A stretch of DNA of 64,000 bases. It comes from an uncultured Eubacteriales bacterium. GTDB lineage: Bacteria; Bacillota; Clostridia; Oscillospirales; CAG-272. This document shows, one piece after another, positions 54,720 to 63,389 of the stretch. The stretch is from contig CATWNM010000007.1 in assembly GCA_958352145.1 (NCBI GenBank), forward strand, positions 5,889-69,888. The letters run 5' to 3'. The position numbers and the translations under genes were made by a program. The notes beneath the pieces are model-generated. The model ran no database searches. It was not told where the DNA came from and saw only the letters and a list, made by a program, of their open reading frames with translations. Each line of letters opens with the position of its first letter. Position 1 is the stretch's first letter.

Positions 54720-55412
54720 TCAGTTTTCCTCCTTTACGGGAAAAAGCAGCGCGGCGGCGGCCGACGCGGCGACGGCGCAGATAATCATGGCAAAGCCGCC
54801 GGATACTTTGGACAAAAAAGGCGTATAGCGGAAAAGAACGCTGAGCGCGACGGCCAAACCGACGGCTGCCAGCACATGCTTGTCCTCTTTGGCTTTTGGC
54901 GTGACGATCGCGATAAACATCCCGTACAGCGCGACGCCCAGCGCGCCGGTGACGATCGCCGGCAAAATGCTGCCGAGTACCGCGCCGCAGAGCGTGCCCG
55001 CTGACCAGCCGGCAATCGGAAGGAGCGCAAGCCCTGCAAAGTAGGCGGGCTCGATTTTTTGCGGATTGCCGATGGCGACGGCGAAAATTTCATCGGTTAT
55101 GGCAAAGCCGAGCAGCCACCGCCATCCGCTGTGAAAATTTTTGCTTAGCTTTTGGGAAAGCGCGATGCTCATCAGTGCATACCGCGCGTTGACGACCAAC
55201 TGCGTCAGCGCCATTTCGATTAGGGTGCCCGAAGCGGTTATGACCGAAAGTCCGGCAAATTGGCCTGCGGAAGTCAGATTGGTTACGGAAATCAGCATCG
55301 CTTCCAAAAGTGTACATCCGCTTTGAGACGCCAATACGCCGAATGCGAGCGAAACGGAAAAATAACCGAGTCCGACCGGCAGTCCGCCGCGCAGTCCCGA
55401 TTTGAAACTCAT
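54720..55412 (-). CDS. azlC: AzlC-family branched-chain amino acid permease subunit
   Basis: 230 residues from ATG 55412 (GGAGG eight bases upstream). Begins FKSGLRGGLPVGLGYFSVSL, then NLTSAGQFAGLSVI and the conserved NARYALMSIALSQKL; seven to eight helices. Forms a complex with AzlD encoded immediately downstream. Confidence 0.92.
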   Translation of the reverse strand: MSFKSGLRGGLPVGLGYFSVSLAFGVLASQSGCTLLEAMLISVTNLTSAGQFAGLSVITASGTLIEMALTQLVVNARYALMSIALSQKLSKNFHSGWRWLLGFAITDEIFAVAIGNPQKIEPAYFAGLALLPIAGWSAGTLCGAVLGSILPAIVTGALGVALYGMFIAIVTPKAKEDKHVLAAVGLAVALSVLFRYTPFLSKVSGGFAMIICAVAASAAAALLFPVKEEN

Positions 55413-55545
55413 AAAACATGCCTCCAACAAAAATGGTATCGCACAGTTGCGCTTTGGCTATTATACGACAAAATTGAGCGTTGTGCAATGGGGAATTTTA
55501 AAAATATGGCGGCGGATGGCGCTTTGCGGCGATGCGGTCAAAAAA

Positions 55546-55696
55546 AGAGGGCGTGTGCCCTCTGAGCTTGTCAAAAAACCAAAGGTTTTTGACAAAAAAG
55601 GCTTGGTTCGCTCGCGCCGCGCGCCGCAAAAGCGGCACTTGCCAAGCCGTAAGGTGCATACAGAGCGGCGCATGTCCGCTCTGTATGCCTTTTTTA
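55546..55696 (+). repeat. Structured intergenic repeat, copy B (upstream of azlC, opposite strand)
   Basis: Chain of hairpins on the plus strand: AGAGGGC/GCCCTCT (55546-55563); GTCAAAAAACC/GGTTTTTGAC (55570-55593); an outer stem GGCTTGG/CCAAGCC (55600-55606 with 55642-55648) enclosing GCCGC/GCGGC (55623-55627 with 55632-55636). It ends in a strong terminator of 13 bp (55656-55668 with 55676-55688) followed by six T. The shape suggests the 3' part of a plus-strand RNA; no protein frame is convincing. Confidence 0.55.
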
Positions 55697-55844
55697 TTGA
55701 ATTTGTTATGTGAGATGAAAAAGATGGTCATTGCGGACTGTTTGCATATTTGTGCATATTTGTTTTTTTACGCAGGCTCATTGGTTGAAGTGAATGTGAG
55801 AATTAAATATCATAAAGCACCACATGCTGTATAAGAAAATCAAG

Positions 55845-56027
55845 TTAGTTCTTTGTGGACTCTATTTTAATTTCTCCATGTTCTTGCTCGTAACTTGAAA
55901 TGTATATTTTGCAAAGATGCTCAAGCAAATTACTTACACTTCTTGTTTCTTTCTTTGAAATATAACGCAATTTTTCTAAATATTCATTTTGAAGATGAAA
56001 TGTAAAAGGTGTTTTGTTCGTCGGCAT
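55845..56027 (-). CDS. Small ribbon-helix-helix (Arc-like) protein 1
   Basis: 60 residues: TPFTFHLQNEYLEKLRYISK then SVSNLLEHLCKIYISSYEQE. A short strand followed by two amphipathic helices with Ser-Val-Ser-Asn at the helix start is the Arc/MetJ DNA-binding pattern. GAGGAAAAA precedes the start. A close tandem paralogue lies just upstream. Host or partner unknown; AT-rich unlike the flanks. Confidence 0.7.
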   Translation of the reverse strand: MPTNKTPFTFHLQNEYLEKLRYISKKETRSVSNLLEHLCKIYISSYEQEHGEIKIESTKN

Positions 56028-56190
56028 ATAGCTTTTTCCTCAGTGAACAGATAAAAACAATAGTTTACTATAGATTACCAAAATTAAATCCATTTTTATA
56101 CACCAACGGTAAAACAACAGTTATTGAATAATGACATATTTTTTACATTTTTTTTGATGAATCATTTGTTTGAGGGAGTAAAATGTTACT

Positions 56191-56367
56191 TTATTGATTA
56201 TTAATTTCTATTTTTCCATGTGCTTGTTCGTATTCTTTTATATAGGATTTGCACAGATGTTCCAGTAAATTACTTACGCTTCTCGTTTCCTGTTTTGAAA
56301 TATAACGTAGTTTTTCCAAATATTCATCTTCCAGATGAAATGTAAAAGGAGTTTTATTTGTTGGCAT
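56191..56367 (-). CDS. Small ribbon-helix-helix (Arc-like) protein 2
   Basis: 58 residues, starting PTNKTPFTFHLEDEYLEKLR and ending in KIEINNQ, about 75% identical by eye to protein 1 over the first 45 residues. ATG 56367 has AAGGAAAGG upstream. The two genes look like a local duplication; ACCAACGGT-like motifs near 56103 and 56443 may be shared operators. Confidence 0.7.
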   Translation of the reverse strand: MPTNKTPFTFHLEDEYLEKLRYISKQETRSVSNLLEHLCKSYIKEYEQAHGKIEINNQ

Positions 56368-56471
56368 ATAGATATATCCTTTCCTTACGGTATAATAACG
56401 GTTGCATATATATATTATCAGAAATAAATAATTTAATATACGCCAACGGTTATGATATTATGGTTAAACAG

Positions 56472-56500
56472 TTGCATAACAGTTTAATTTATGATAGAAT
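56472..56500 (+). promoter_or_regulatory. SigA-type promoter of the double-HTH gene
   Basis: TTGCAT (56472-56477), 17-base spacer, TAGAAT (56495-56500), 42 bases before the ATG at 56543. It is divergent from the RHH genes. Confidence 0.7.
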
Positions 56501-56542
56501 TATTTTTAAATATATGGTAAAAAGTGAAAGGATAACATTTGT

Positions 56543-57190
56543 ATGTTAAAAGATATTCCATACAGCGTAATAAAAAAGGACAAGCGTGCATATGAGATTA
56601 TGCTGCTTCGAGAGCAATCCGGCTATACATATACAAAAATAGCCGAAAAATTTAACATATCGGTCTCGGAGGCAGGGCAACAATACCATTTCCTAAAACA
56701 GAAACAGATGCGTTTATATATCCGTCATGTTGCGGTAGTGCTGGGGCATGAAGATCTTTCTCAAGTCAGAAAAGTTTTTGACGACGCATATGAATGCTAT
56801 GTGGATGAGATGTACCTTTGCGCATATTTAGAAAAGAAATACGGAGATATTTTGACTGAATATCGAGAAGGCGAACCGGGGATGCCGGAACAATGGATTC
56901 GAAGTCTGCCGCCGTTTAAGACTGCAATGCGTAAAAAAACAGTTTCCCGCATCGTAGAAATGCGGGAAACCAAACACATGGGGTATTCGGCAATTGCAAA
57001 AGAATTTTGTATAACGCCGGCAAAAGCCAGGCATACATACGAATGGTTTTATTATGAACAGAGCTTAAAAATTATTGAAGCCTTGCAGGAAAAAGCGAAA
57101 AGCCCTGAAGAAAAAGAAGCAATATGGAGAAATTACTATAAGGGAAATTTGTCCTACAAAAAGCGCTATGAATTGCTGACGAAAAAATAA
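56543..57190 (+). CDS. Unrecognised protein with two HTH-like segments
   Basis: 215 residues, charged and mostly helical, no signal or membrane segment. Two HTH-like stretches: residues about 28-50 (YTYTKIAEKFNISVSEAGQQ) and 147-170 (GYSAIAKEFCITPAKARHTY), each with the sigma-region-4 pattern of a hydrophobic helix, turn and recognition helix. Between them is an acidic segment rich in Tyr (DAYECYVDEMYLCAYLEKKY). I do not recognise the family. Codon use is AT-rich. It could be an element regulator or a replication or conjugation control protein. Confidence 0.65.
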   Translation: MLKDIPYSVIKKDKRAYEIMLLREQSGYTYTKIAEKFNISVSEAGQQYHFLKQKQMRLYIRHVAVVLGHEDLSQVRKVFDDAYECYVDEMYLCAYLEKKYGDILTEYREGEPGMPEQWIRSLPPFKTAMRKKTVSRIVEMRETKHMGYSAIAKEFCITPAKARHTYEWFYYEQSLKIIEALQEKAKSPEEKEAIWRNYYKGNLSYKKRYELLTKK

Positions 57191-57229
57191 ATGCATGATC
57201 CTATAAAAGATATAGACAATGGGATACAT

Positions 57230-57478
57230 TTACCACTGAACAGCATTTTCCGGAATGCATTCAGAAATCGGCGAGTGAAGTTCATCAACGATTTTATCTT
57301 TCAAACCGGGAATCGAATACAGATATATGGTTCCTATTAAGCCGTTATAATCTTCTTCACTGAGAATTACTGCATTCCCGTCTTTGGTGCTGATATTTAC
57401 AGGTTCCTTGTATTTTATCGTCTGCTTCAGTATATTGGAAATGTTTTTACGAAAATTTGTGATATTGGTATAGTACAT
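57230..57478 (-). CDS. Phd/YefM-type antitoxin, apparently without a toxin
   Basis: 82 residues: YYTNITNFRKNISNILKQTI, then NISTKDGNAVILSEEDYNGL, which is the Phd/YefM DNA-binding fold, and a C-terminal tail that would wrap a toxin. In such modules a RelE/YoeB or Doc toxin gene follows directly, but downstream on this strand there is only the end of the convergent gene 56543-57190. TATAAT at 57501-57506 and AAGGAG precede it. Orphan antitoxin, or the toxin was lost. Confidence 0.8.
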   Translation of the reverse strand: MYYTNITNFRKNISNILKQTIKYKEPVNISTKDGNAVILSEEDYNGLIGTIYLYSIPGLKDKIVDELHSPISECIPENAVQW

Positions 57479-57521
57479 TTTGTGTTATCTCCTTGTGTAC
57501 ATTATAGAATACACTGTGGAT

Positions 57522-58700
57522 TCAGTGCGGAATGGGCGCAAAGCTGTCGTCGATGGTGATGACGCAGAAAAAGGACGGGTCCCGCTCGCGTGCCAGCGCC
57601 ATGATTCTTTTGCACAGTTCTGTTTTGCTTATGGAAAGATTCTGCGGCGCTACGCAGTCGAAGATCAGATTTGTATGCGTTGGGCCGCGAACTACCCGCA
57701 AATCATGGATCGACAGCGCTGGGTCGATGCTTTTGACCGCATCGGACAGCCATGTGCGCAGGTCGTTGATTTCCGGGTCGGCTGTGACAATCGGATCCAT
57801 ATGGATAACCAGATGCAGGCCGAGTTCGTTTCGTATGTCCCGCTCAATGTTGTCGATGACGTCATGGCTGGCAATGACATTGGCCTCGGCTGCGACTTCT
57901 ACGTGTACGCTGGCAAACTGACATCCGGGACCGTAGTCATGTACGATCAGATCGTGCGTGCCGAGCACGCCCGGATAACGCATGATTTTTTGCCGGATTT
58001 GTTCTACGAATTCGGGTTTCGGCGGCTTTCCCAGAATTGGATCGAGCGTTTCCCGGATCAGGCCGAATCCGCTGTAAAGGATGAATACGGCGACCGCCAC
58101 GCCCATATAACCGTCTAGTTCCCATTTCGTGAAGTGGGAGATCAGCGCAGCGACCAGCACGGCCGTTGTGGAAATCGCGTCATTGCGGCTGTCCGCGGCG
58201 GTTGCGCTCAGGGTTTGGGAATCAATTCTTTTCCCCAGATTCCGGTTGAACAGCGCCATCCACAGCTTGATTAAAATCGAAGCGGCCAGCACGGCTGCGA
58301 CCGGAAAGCTGAATTCTACAGGCGCCGGATGCAATATTTTTTCAATGCTGCCCTTTAAGAGTTCAACGCCGATCAGCAAGACGAGGACGGAGACCATCAG
58401 ACCGGACAGATATTCGTAGCGCGCATGTCCGTAGGGATGATCTGCGTCGGCTGGCTTTTCGGCCATTTTGAAGCCGATGAGGCTGATGACGCTTGAAGAT
58501 GCGTCGGAAAGGTTGTTGATAGCGTCCGCTGTGACGGATACGCTGCCGGAAAGCGTTCCGACGGCAAGTTTGCCGCAAAACAGCAGCAGATTGCATAAAA
58601 TGCCGGTCAGGCCGGAAAGTCTGCCGAAAGCTGCGCGCACGGCCGGTTTTTCGGTATGCGTGTAATCTTTGACAAACAGGCGGATCAGTAGATTGGTCAT
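57522..58700 (-). CDS. Cation diffusion facilitator (metal exporter)
   Basis: 392 residues from ATG 58700 (AAGGAG upstream); longer in-frame starts would run through the upstream terminator. Six helices with metal-site residues in TADAINNLSDASSS (helix 2) and TAADSRNDAISTT (helix 5), plus DHPYGHARYEY. The C-terminal cytosolic domain is longer than usual, with two ACT/BMFP-like halves. Exports Zn, Mn, Fe or similar in exchange for protons. Confidence 0.92.
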   Translation of the reverse strand: MTNLLIRLFVKDYTHTEKPAVRAAFGRLSGLTGILCNLLLFCGKLAVGTLSGSVSVTADAINNLSDASSSVISLIGFKMAEKPADADHPYGHARYEYLSGLMVSVLVLLIGVELLKGSIEKILHPAPVEFSFPVAAVLAASILIKLWMALFNRNLGKRIDSQTLSATAADSRNDAISTTAVLVAALISHFTKWELDGYMGVAVAVFILYSGFGLIRETLDPILGKPPKPEFVEQIRQKIMRYPGVLGTHDLIVHDYGPGCQFASVHVEVAAEANVIASHDVIDNIERDIRNELGLHLVIHMDPIVTADPEINDLRTWLSDAVKSIDPALSIHDLRVVRGPTHTNLIFDCVAPQNLSISKTELCKRIMALARERDPSFFCVITIDDSFAPIPH

Positions 58701-58769
58701 AGAAGCACTCCTTTGCATCTTTTTGGCGGCGCAGGCCGGTTTTGCGCAGCGCGCGGTCTTTGCCTTTAG

Positions 58770-58796
58770 AAAAATCCGCCGGTAAGGCGGATTTTT
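58770..58796 (-). terminator. Terminator after the acyl-CoA synthetase gene
   Basis: 11-bp stem AAAAATCCGCC/GGCGGATTTTT (58770-58780 with 58786-58796), five-base loop; symmetric A/T flanks allow use in both directions. Confidence 0.85.
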
Positions 58797-58797
58797 T

Positions 58798-60501
58798 CTA
58801 AAGGCGTTCGTCTTTGACGATTTTATTTCTTTTGATTTTATTTGTAGTCGTTTTTTCAAACTCGGCGTCGCGCACTTTGACTTTGGCGATGTGTTTATAG
58901 TGCGGGAGCGGTTCTGTCGCTTTCGCAATGTCCGCACGGATACGCTCAACCGGGTTTTCGATCCCTAGTTCCGCAATTTTTTCTTCGGAAAGGAAAACCT
59001 CAGCGCAGAGCGAATCTTCCAGGCCGTGTTCATTTTTCAGCGCGTAGACGACAGCTTCGGCGACGTAGGGAATCGCGGCGATATAGTTTTCGATTTCCTC
59101 AGGAAATACGTTTTTGCCGTTTGTGAGGACGATCAAATTCTTTTTGCGTCCAGTGATATACAATTGCCCGTGTTCGTTCATCCGGCCGTAATCGCCGGTA
59201 TAGAACCAGCCGTCCCGCAGGCATTCGGCGGTCAGCTTTGGCTGCTTGTAGTAACCGAGCATGACGACGTCGCCCTTTACGCAGATTTCACCGTCGCCGT
59301 CCGGCGTGACGTTTTCAAATTTGATCTGGCAGCAGGGAAGCGGAATGCCTACGGTGTGCCAGTCGTTGAACGCGTCGTGATTTGCGCTGACAAGCGGTGA
59401 GCATTCGGTAATGCCGTAGCCGTTAATCAAAGAGATGCCGATGCCGTCGAAAAATTCGCCGAGTTCCGGCCGCAGGGGAGACCCGCCGCAGACAATTTTT
59501 CGCAGATTGCCGCCGAAAGCTTTGTGTACGGAGGCAAAAAGCGTCTTTCGCAAATCTATGCCGGCCCGGCGCAGTTTGTTGCTGATGCGGATCATTTTGA
59601 ACAGCGTTTGTTCCTTGCCGTTTTGACGCGCGTTGGTCAGAATTTTCTTGTAGAAGACTTCGACGAATGCGGGCACAAGGTAAACATAGTCCGGTTTGTA
59701 TTCCTGTAGGTTTTTCAGGACCATTTTCAAACTTTCGTTGATGCAGATCGTCGCGTGTTTGTGCAGGGAGACAAGGAGACCGGAGACCGCCTCATAGGTA
59801 TGATTGTAGGGGAGCACGGAGAGCGACCGGCGATAGACGGTGGAAACCTGCAATCCGTAGTATACGCTGGAAACAAGATTGTGTTCGCTCAGCATGACGC
59901 CTTTTTGCATGCCGGTTGTACCCGAGGTATAGACCAGCATTTTGAGGGCGTTCGGGTCGCTGGTCATGGAGGCGTACCGTTCGTCCCCGTCTGCATACAA
60001 TTTGGCGCCTTTGGCTTTCAGCGCTTCAAAGCTGAGAAAATTGCCCAGATCTTCTTCGCGGTCTATGCCGACAAAGTATTTGACCTGCGGCATTTTTGCG
60101 GCGTTTTCCATTAGGTCGCTTTCATAGCGCTTCGTATAAAAGACAACTTCGCTGTCGCTGTCGTTTACAATGTTCTGGATATCGCAGAAAGGCAGTTCCT
60201 TGTCGATTGGGACATACACGCCGCTCGATTTCAAAACCGTCAGGTATACCACGATCCAGGAATAGGAATTTTCGCCCAGCATCGCGATATGCCGGTCTCC
60301 AAAGCCGAGGTCGGTGAGCGCCGTGCCAAGCGCCATCGTATCGGCATAAAAATCGCGGTAGGAAATCTCTGCGATCTTGCCGTCCTTTCGAAATTTAAAC
60401 GCGGTTTGATCGCCGGCGGCTTTGATCGCCATCTCCAGCATTTCTTTGATGGATTCGAATTTTTCTACTTTGTAATACTCGTAGGGCAGTTTATCTGTCA
60501 T
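58798..60501 (-). CDS. Long-chain fatty acid--CoA ligase (AMP-dependent synthetase)
   Basis: 567 residues. P-loop YTSGTTGMQKGVMLSEHN, GYGITECSPL, hinge FYTGDYGRMNE and RKKNLIVLTNGKNVFPEE, and the C-terminal catalytic Lys in TTTNKIKRNK. Activates fatty acids via an acyl-AMP for lipid synthesis or breakdown; a membrane-associated cytosolic enzyme. Own promoter and terminator. Confidence 0.92.
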   Translation of the reverse strand: MTDKLPYEYYKVEKFESIKEMLEMAIKAAGDQTAFKFRKDGKIAEISYRDFYADTMALGTALTDLGFGDRHIAMLGENSYSWIVVYLTVLKSSGVYVPIDKELPFCDIQNIVNDSDSEVVFYTKRYESDLMENAAKMPQVKYFVGIDREEDLGNFLSFEALKAKGAKLYADGDERYASMTSDPNALKMLVYTSGTTGMQKGVMLSEHNLVSSVYYGLQVSTVYRRSLSVLPYNHTYEAVSGLLVSLHKHATICINESLKMVLKNLQEYKPDYVYLVPAFVEVFYKKILTNARQNGKEQTLFKMIRISNKLRRAGIDLRKTLFASVHKAFGGNLRKIVCGGSPLRPELGEFFDGIGISLINGYGITECSPLVSANHDAFNDWHTVGIPLPCCQIKFENVTPDGDGEICVKGDVVMLGYYKQPKLTAECLRDGWFYTGDYGRMNEHGQLYITGRKKNLIVLTNGKNVFPEEIENYIAAIPYVAEAVVYALKNEHGLEDSLCAEVFLSEEKIAELGIENPVERIRADIAKATEPLPHYKHIAKVKVRDAEFEKTTTNKIKRNKIVKDERL

Positions 60502-60531
60502 AGTATGCCTCCAGTATTTTATATCTTTATA

Positions 60532-60560
60532 ATTTTAGCACAATATTGCCAAAAAGGCAA
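60532..60560 (-). promoter_or_regulatory. SigA-type promoter of the acyl-CoA synthetase gene
   Basis: Minus-strand TTGCCT (60555-60560), 17-base spacer, TAAAAT (60532-60537) with extended TG; GGAGG stands before the ATG at 60501. Confidence 0.7.
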
Positions 60561-60609
60561 GTGATTTTTTCGTTCAATATTCATTGAATTCATTCTGCGA
60601 AGTTTAATC

Positions 60610-60638
60610 TTGTAAAGAAACGCAGTATATGATAAAAT
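60610..60638 (+). promoter_or_regulatory. SigA-type promoter of the sulfatase unit
   Basis: TTGTAA (60610-60615), 17-base spacer, TAAAAT (60633-60638), 41 bases before the ATG at 60680. Confidence 0.7.
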
Positions 60639-60679
60639 TTGCATTGGGAAAGTTTTAAACATAAGGGGGAGAAAGAGAA

Positions 60680-62242
60680 ATGCGACCGAATATCGTGATT
60701 GTAATGACGGACCAGCAGCGCGCTGATTTGCGGGCAGGGGTGGGATATCCGCTCGATACGATGCCTTTTTTGGACCGGTGGGCCGGAGAGGGAATCGATT
60801 TTCGCCGCGCGTATACCCCAAATCCCTGCTGCGTGCCGGCGCGCGTCAGCATGTTTACGGGGCGGTATCCGTCCTGCCATGCCGTGCGGACAAATCACAA
60901 TGTGTCCGACGCGCTGTACGGAGAGGATCTTTTGGACGTGCTGAAGCGCTGCGGCTACAGAACGGCGCTCTGCGGTAAAAATCATACCTACCGTAAACCG
61001 GAGGATTTTGATTTTCAGGAGCGGACAGGGCATCTCGGAGGAAAACCGGGACCGGACAGCAGTGAAGACGACATTGCATTCGCTGATTTTTTAAATCGCA
61101 TCAAGCATACGGAGACGCATGAACCGTCGCCTGGCGGCGTCTGTGTGCAGCATCCCTATAAAAATGTGAGTTCGGCGCTGAAATTTATAGATCAGGACCG
61201 CGGCGGCGCTCCCTTTTTTCTCTGGCTCTCGTTTGCCGAACCGCATAATCCCTATCAGGTTCCGGAACCGTATTTTGACATGTTCCCGCCCGAGTCTCTG
61301 CCGAAAACCACGGGAACCGTGGCGGATTTGCCTGCGAAGGGGCCGTTCTTTGAATGGGAACGCGCCGGTTGGGAGACGGCTATGGGCGAGGACACCGACA
61401 GACGGATCCTGCGTGCGCGGTCGAATTATCACGGCATGCTTCGTCTGATCGACGATCAGTTCAAACGGTTTATCGAGGGACTGGAGGCGCGCGGGCTTCG
61501 GGAAAACACGGTTGTGGTATTTCTTTCGGATCATGGAGATTTTGTCGGAGAATATGGCTTGATCCGCAAGGGCGTCGGACTTCCGGAGGTGCTTACCCGC
61601 ATTACGATGGCATGGCAGGGTCCCGGATTTTCACGCGCGGTCGTCAATGACAGCGCCTGTGTGAATTTAGTGGATATTTTGCCGACGGTCTGTGATTTGA
61701 TTGGCGCGGAAATTCCGTTTGGCTCTCAGGGGCGCAGCCTGCTTCCGCTTCTGCGCGGGGAAGCGTGCCCGCCCGGCGAATTTGACGTCGCCTATTCCGA
61801 ATTTGGCTACGGCGGATTGTACTGGAATGACCGCGATCATCTGAAGCCCACGGATGACCGTACGCTTTCCGAAGATAAAAAGACGTTCGTCTGCATGGGG
61901 TCATGGACGCAATCCGGACAGACGCGCATGGTTCGCAAGGGCGACTATAAAATTCAGATTGACATGATGGGAACGGGTTACTTATATAATTTGAAAGAGG
62001 ATCCGGCGGAGCTCCGCAATCTCTGGGACGAACCGGATTATCTCCAGATCAAAGCGGATATGCTGGCCTGCCTTGCGGCGGCGGCGCTTCGCGCCGCTGA
62101 TCCGATTCCCGCGCCGCATAACCGGTACCGCACAAAGCTGCATCCAAAGGGGTATTGGTTCGATGAAACGTATGTGGCGGAAGATCCGGGTGTGCGCATG
62201 GAACCGCTTGCTGCTTTTGCCGCGCACGGTAGCAAGGATTGA
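60680..62242 (+). CDS. Sulfatase of the Cys-type (formylglycine-dependent)
   Basis: 520 residues. Metal residues in VMTDQQRAD, the modification motif CVPAR at 51-55 (Cys51 becomes formylglycine) followed by VSMFTGRYP, AEPHNPY, and FLSDHGDFVGEYG with the Asp-His metal pair. Hydrolyses sulfate esters of sugars or sterols. No signal peptide, so cytosolic, acting on imported substrate. AGGGGGAG precedes the start. Its maturase follows 34 bases downstream. Confidence 0.93.
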   Translation: MRPNIVIVMTDQQRADLRAGVGYPLDTMPFLDRWAGEGIDFRRAYTPNPCCVPARVSMFTGRYPSCHAVRTNHNVSDALYGEDLLDVLKRCGYRTALCGKNHTYRKPEDFDFQERTGHLGGKPGPDSSEDDIAFADFLNRIKHTETHEPSPGGVCVQHPYKNVSSALKFIDQDRGGAPFFLWLSFAEPHNPYQVPEPYFDMFPPESLPKTTGTVADLPAKGPFFEWERAGWETAMGEDTDRRILRARSNYHGMLRLIDDQFKRFIEGLEARGLRENTVVVFLSDHGDFVGEYGLIRKGVGLPEVLTRITMAWQGPGFSRAVVNDSACVNLVDILPTVCDLIGAEIPFGSQGRSLLPLLRGEACPPGEFDVAYSEFGYGGLYWNDRDHLKPTDDRTLSEDKKTFVCMGSWTQSGQTRMVRKGDYKIQIDMMGTGYLYNLKEDPAELRNLWDEPDYLQIKADMLACLAAAALRAADPIPAPHNRYRTKLHPKGYWFDETYVAEDPGVRMEPLAAFAAHGSKD

Positions 62243-62276
62243 CGCGCCAGAAAGTATTTATGTGTGAGGAATATTT

Positions 62277-63389
62277 ATGCCGCCTTTGAGTATGATGATT
62301 AAGCCTGCCTCGTCCGCTTGTGATTTGCGGTGCAGGTATTGCTTTTATGCGGATGTAACGTCCCGCCGGGAACAGGCGTGCCGGGGCATGATGACGCCGC
62401 AGACGATGCGTGCGCTCGTCCGTCGCGCGTTTATTTATGCGGACGACACGGTTACGTTTGCTTTTCAGGGCGGCGAGCCGACGCTTGCGGGCGCAGAATT
62501 TTTTCAGGCGTTTTTGCATCTGGTTTCGGAGTATAATGTGCGCGGACTTCCTGTTTCCTATGCGCTGCAGACGAATGGGTGTCATTTATCGGACGCGCTG
62601 TGCGCGCTGTTTGCAAAGCATCATTTTTTGCTGGGTGTCTCCTTGGACGGCGACCGGGAAACGCATGACGCTGCGCGCGTTGACGCAGAGGGGAAAGGCA
62701 GTTATGACCGCGTGCTTTCTGGGATCGCTATGCTGAAAAAATATAAAGTTGATTTTAATATTCTTTGTGTGGTCACTGCGCGGACAGCTGAACATACGGA
62801 ACAAGTATGGAAAGCGCTTGCCCCGTATGAGCATCTGCAGTTTATACCCTGTATAGATGAGTTTGGCGGCGAGCGGGGCAGTTTTTCGCTGGAAGCCGAG
62901 GCATATGGGCGCTTCCTGATCGAGAGTTTTGATCTCTATGAAGCGGCGTTTTACACGGGTCATGCCGTAAGTGAACGGCGTTTTGACAATTATATCGGGA
63001 TGCTGCTTGGCTGCATGCCTGAACACTGTGGCATGGCAGGCAGATGCGGACTGTATTTTTTGGTCGAGGCGGATGGCAGCGTGTATCCGTGCGACTTTTA
63101 TGCGCTGGATGAATGGCGGCTTGGGAATGTCAATGAAACCTCGCTTGCGCGTATCGCCAATACCTCCAAAGCTTTGGCGTTTCGGGAAGCGTCTCTGACG
63201 CTTCCCGAAACGTGCGGCGCCTGTAAATGGCGCGCCCTCTGCCGCGGCGGCTGTCGGCGCGACAGGGAGCCCGTGCTGGACGGCAAGCCCGGAGAAAATC
63301 GTTTCTGCGAGAGCTATCGGATGTTTTTTGAAAAGCGGTTTGACCGCATGGCCTTACTGGCGGAGAGGATTCGAAGGCAGAGTCTATGA
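62277..63389 (+). CDS. Anaerobic sulfatase-maturating radical SAM enzyme (anSME)
   Basis: 370 residues. Radical SAM cluster Cys15-x3-Cys19-x2-Cys22 (ACDLRCRYCFY), FAFQGGEPTLAG (SAM), then a C-terminal SPASM domain with CGMAGRCG, YPCDFYAL and CGACKWRALCRGGC holding two auxiliary 4Fe-4S clusters. Converts the active-site Cys of anaerobic sulfatases to formylglycine without oxygen. Its partner is the adjacent sulfatase with a CVPAR motif. Confidence 0.93.
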   Translation: MPPLSMMIKPASSACDLRCRYCFYADVTSRREQACRGMMTPQTMRALVRRAFIYADDTVTFAFQGGEPTLAGAEFFQAFLHLVSEYNVRGLPVSYALQTNGCHLSDALCALFAKHHFLLGVSLDGDRETHDAARVDAEGKGSYDRVLSGIAMLKKYKVDFNILCVVTARTAEHTEQVWKALAPYEHLQFIPCIDEFGGERGSFSLEAEAYGRFLIESFDLYEAAFYTGHAVSERRFDNYIGMLLGCMPEHCGMAGRCGLYFLVEADGSVYPCDFYALDEWRLGNVNETSLARIANTSKALAFREASLTLPETCGACKWRALCRGGCRRDREPVLDGKPGENRFCESYRMFFEKRFDRMALLAERIRRQSL

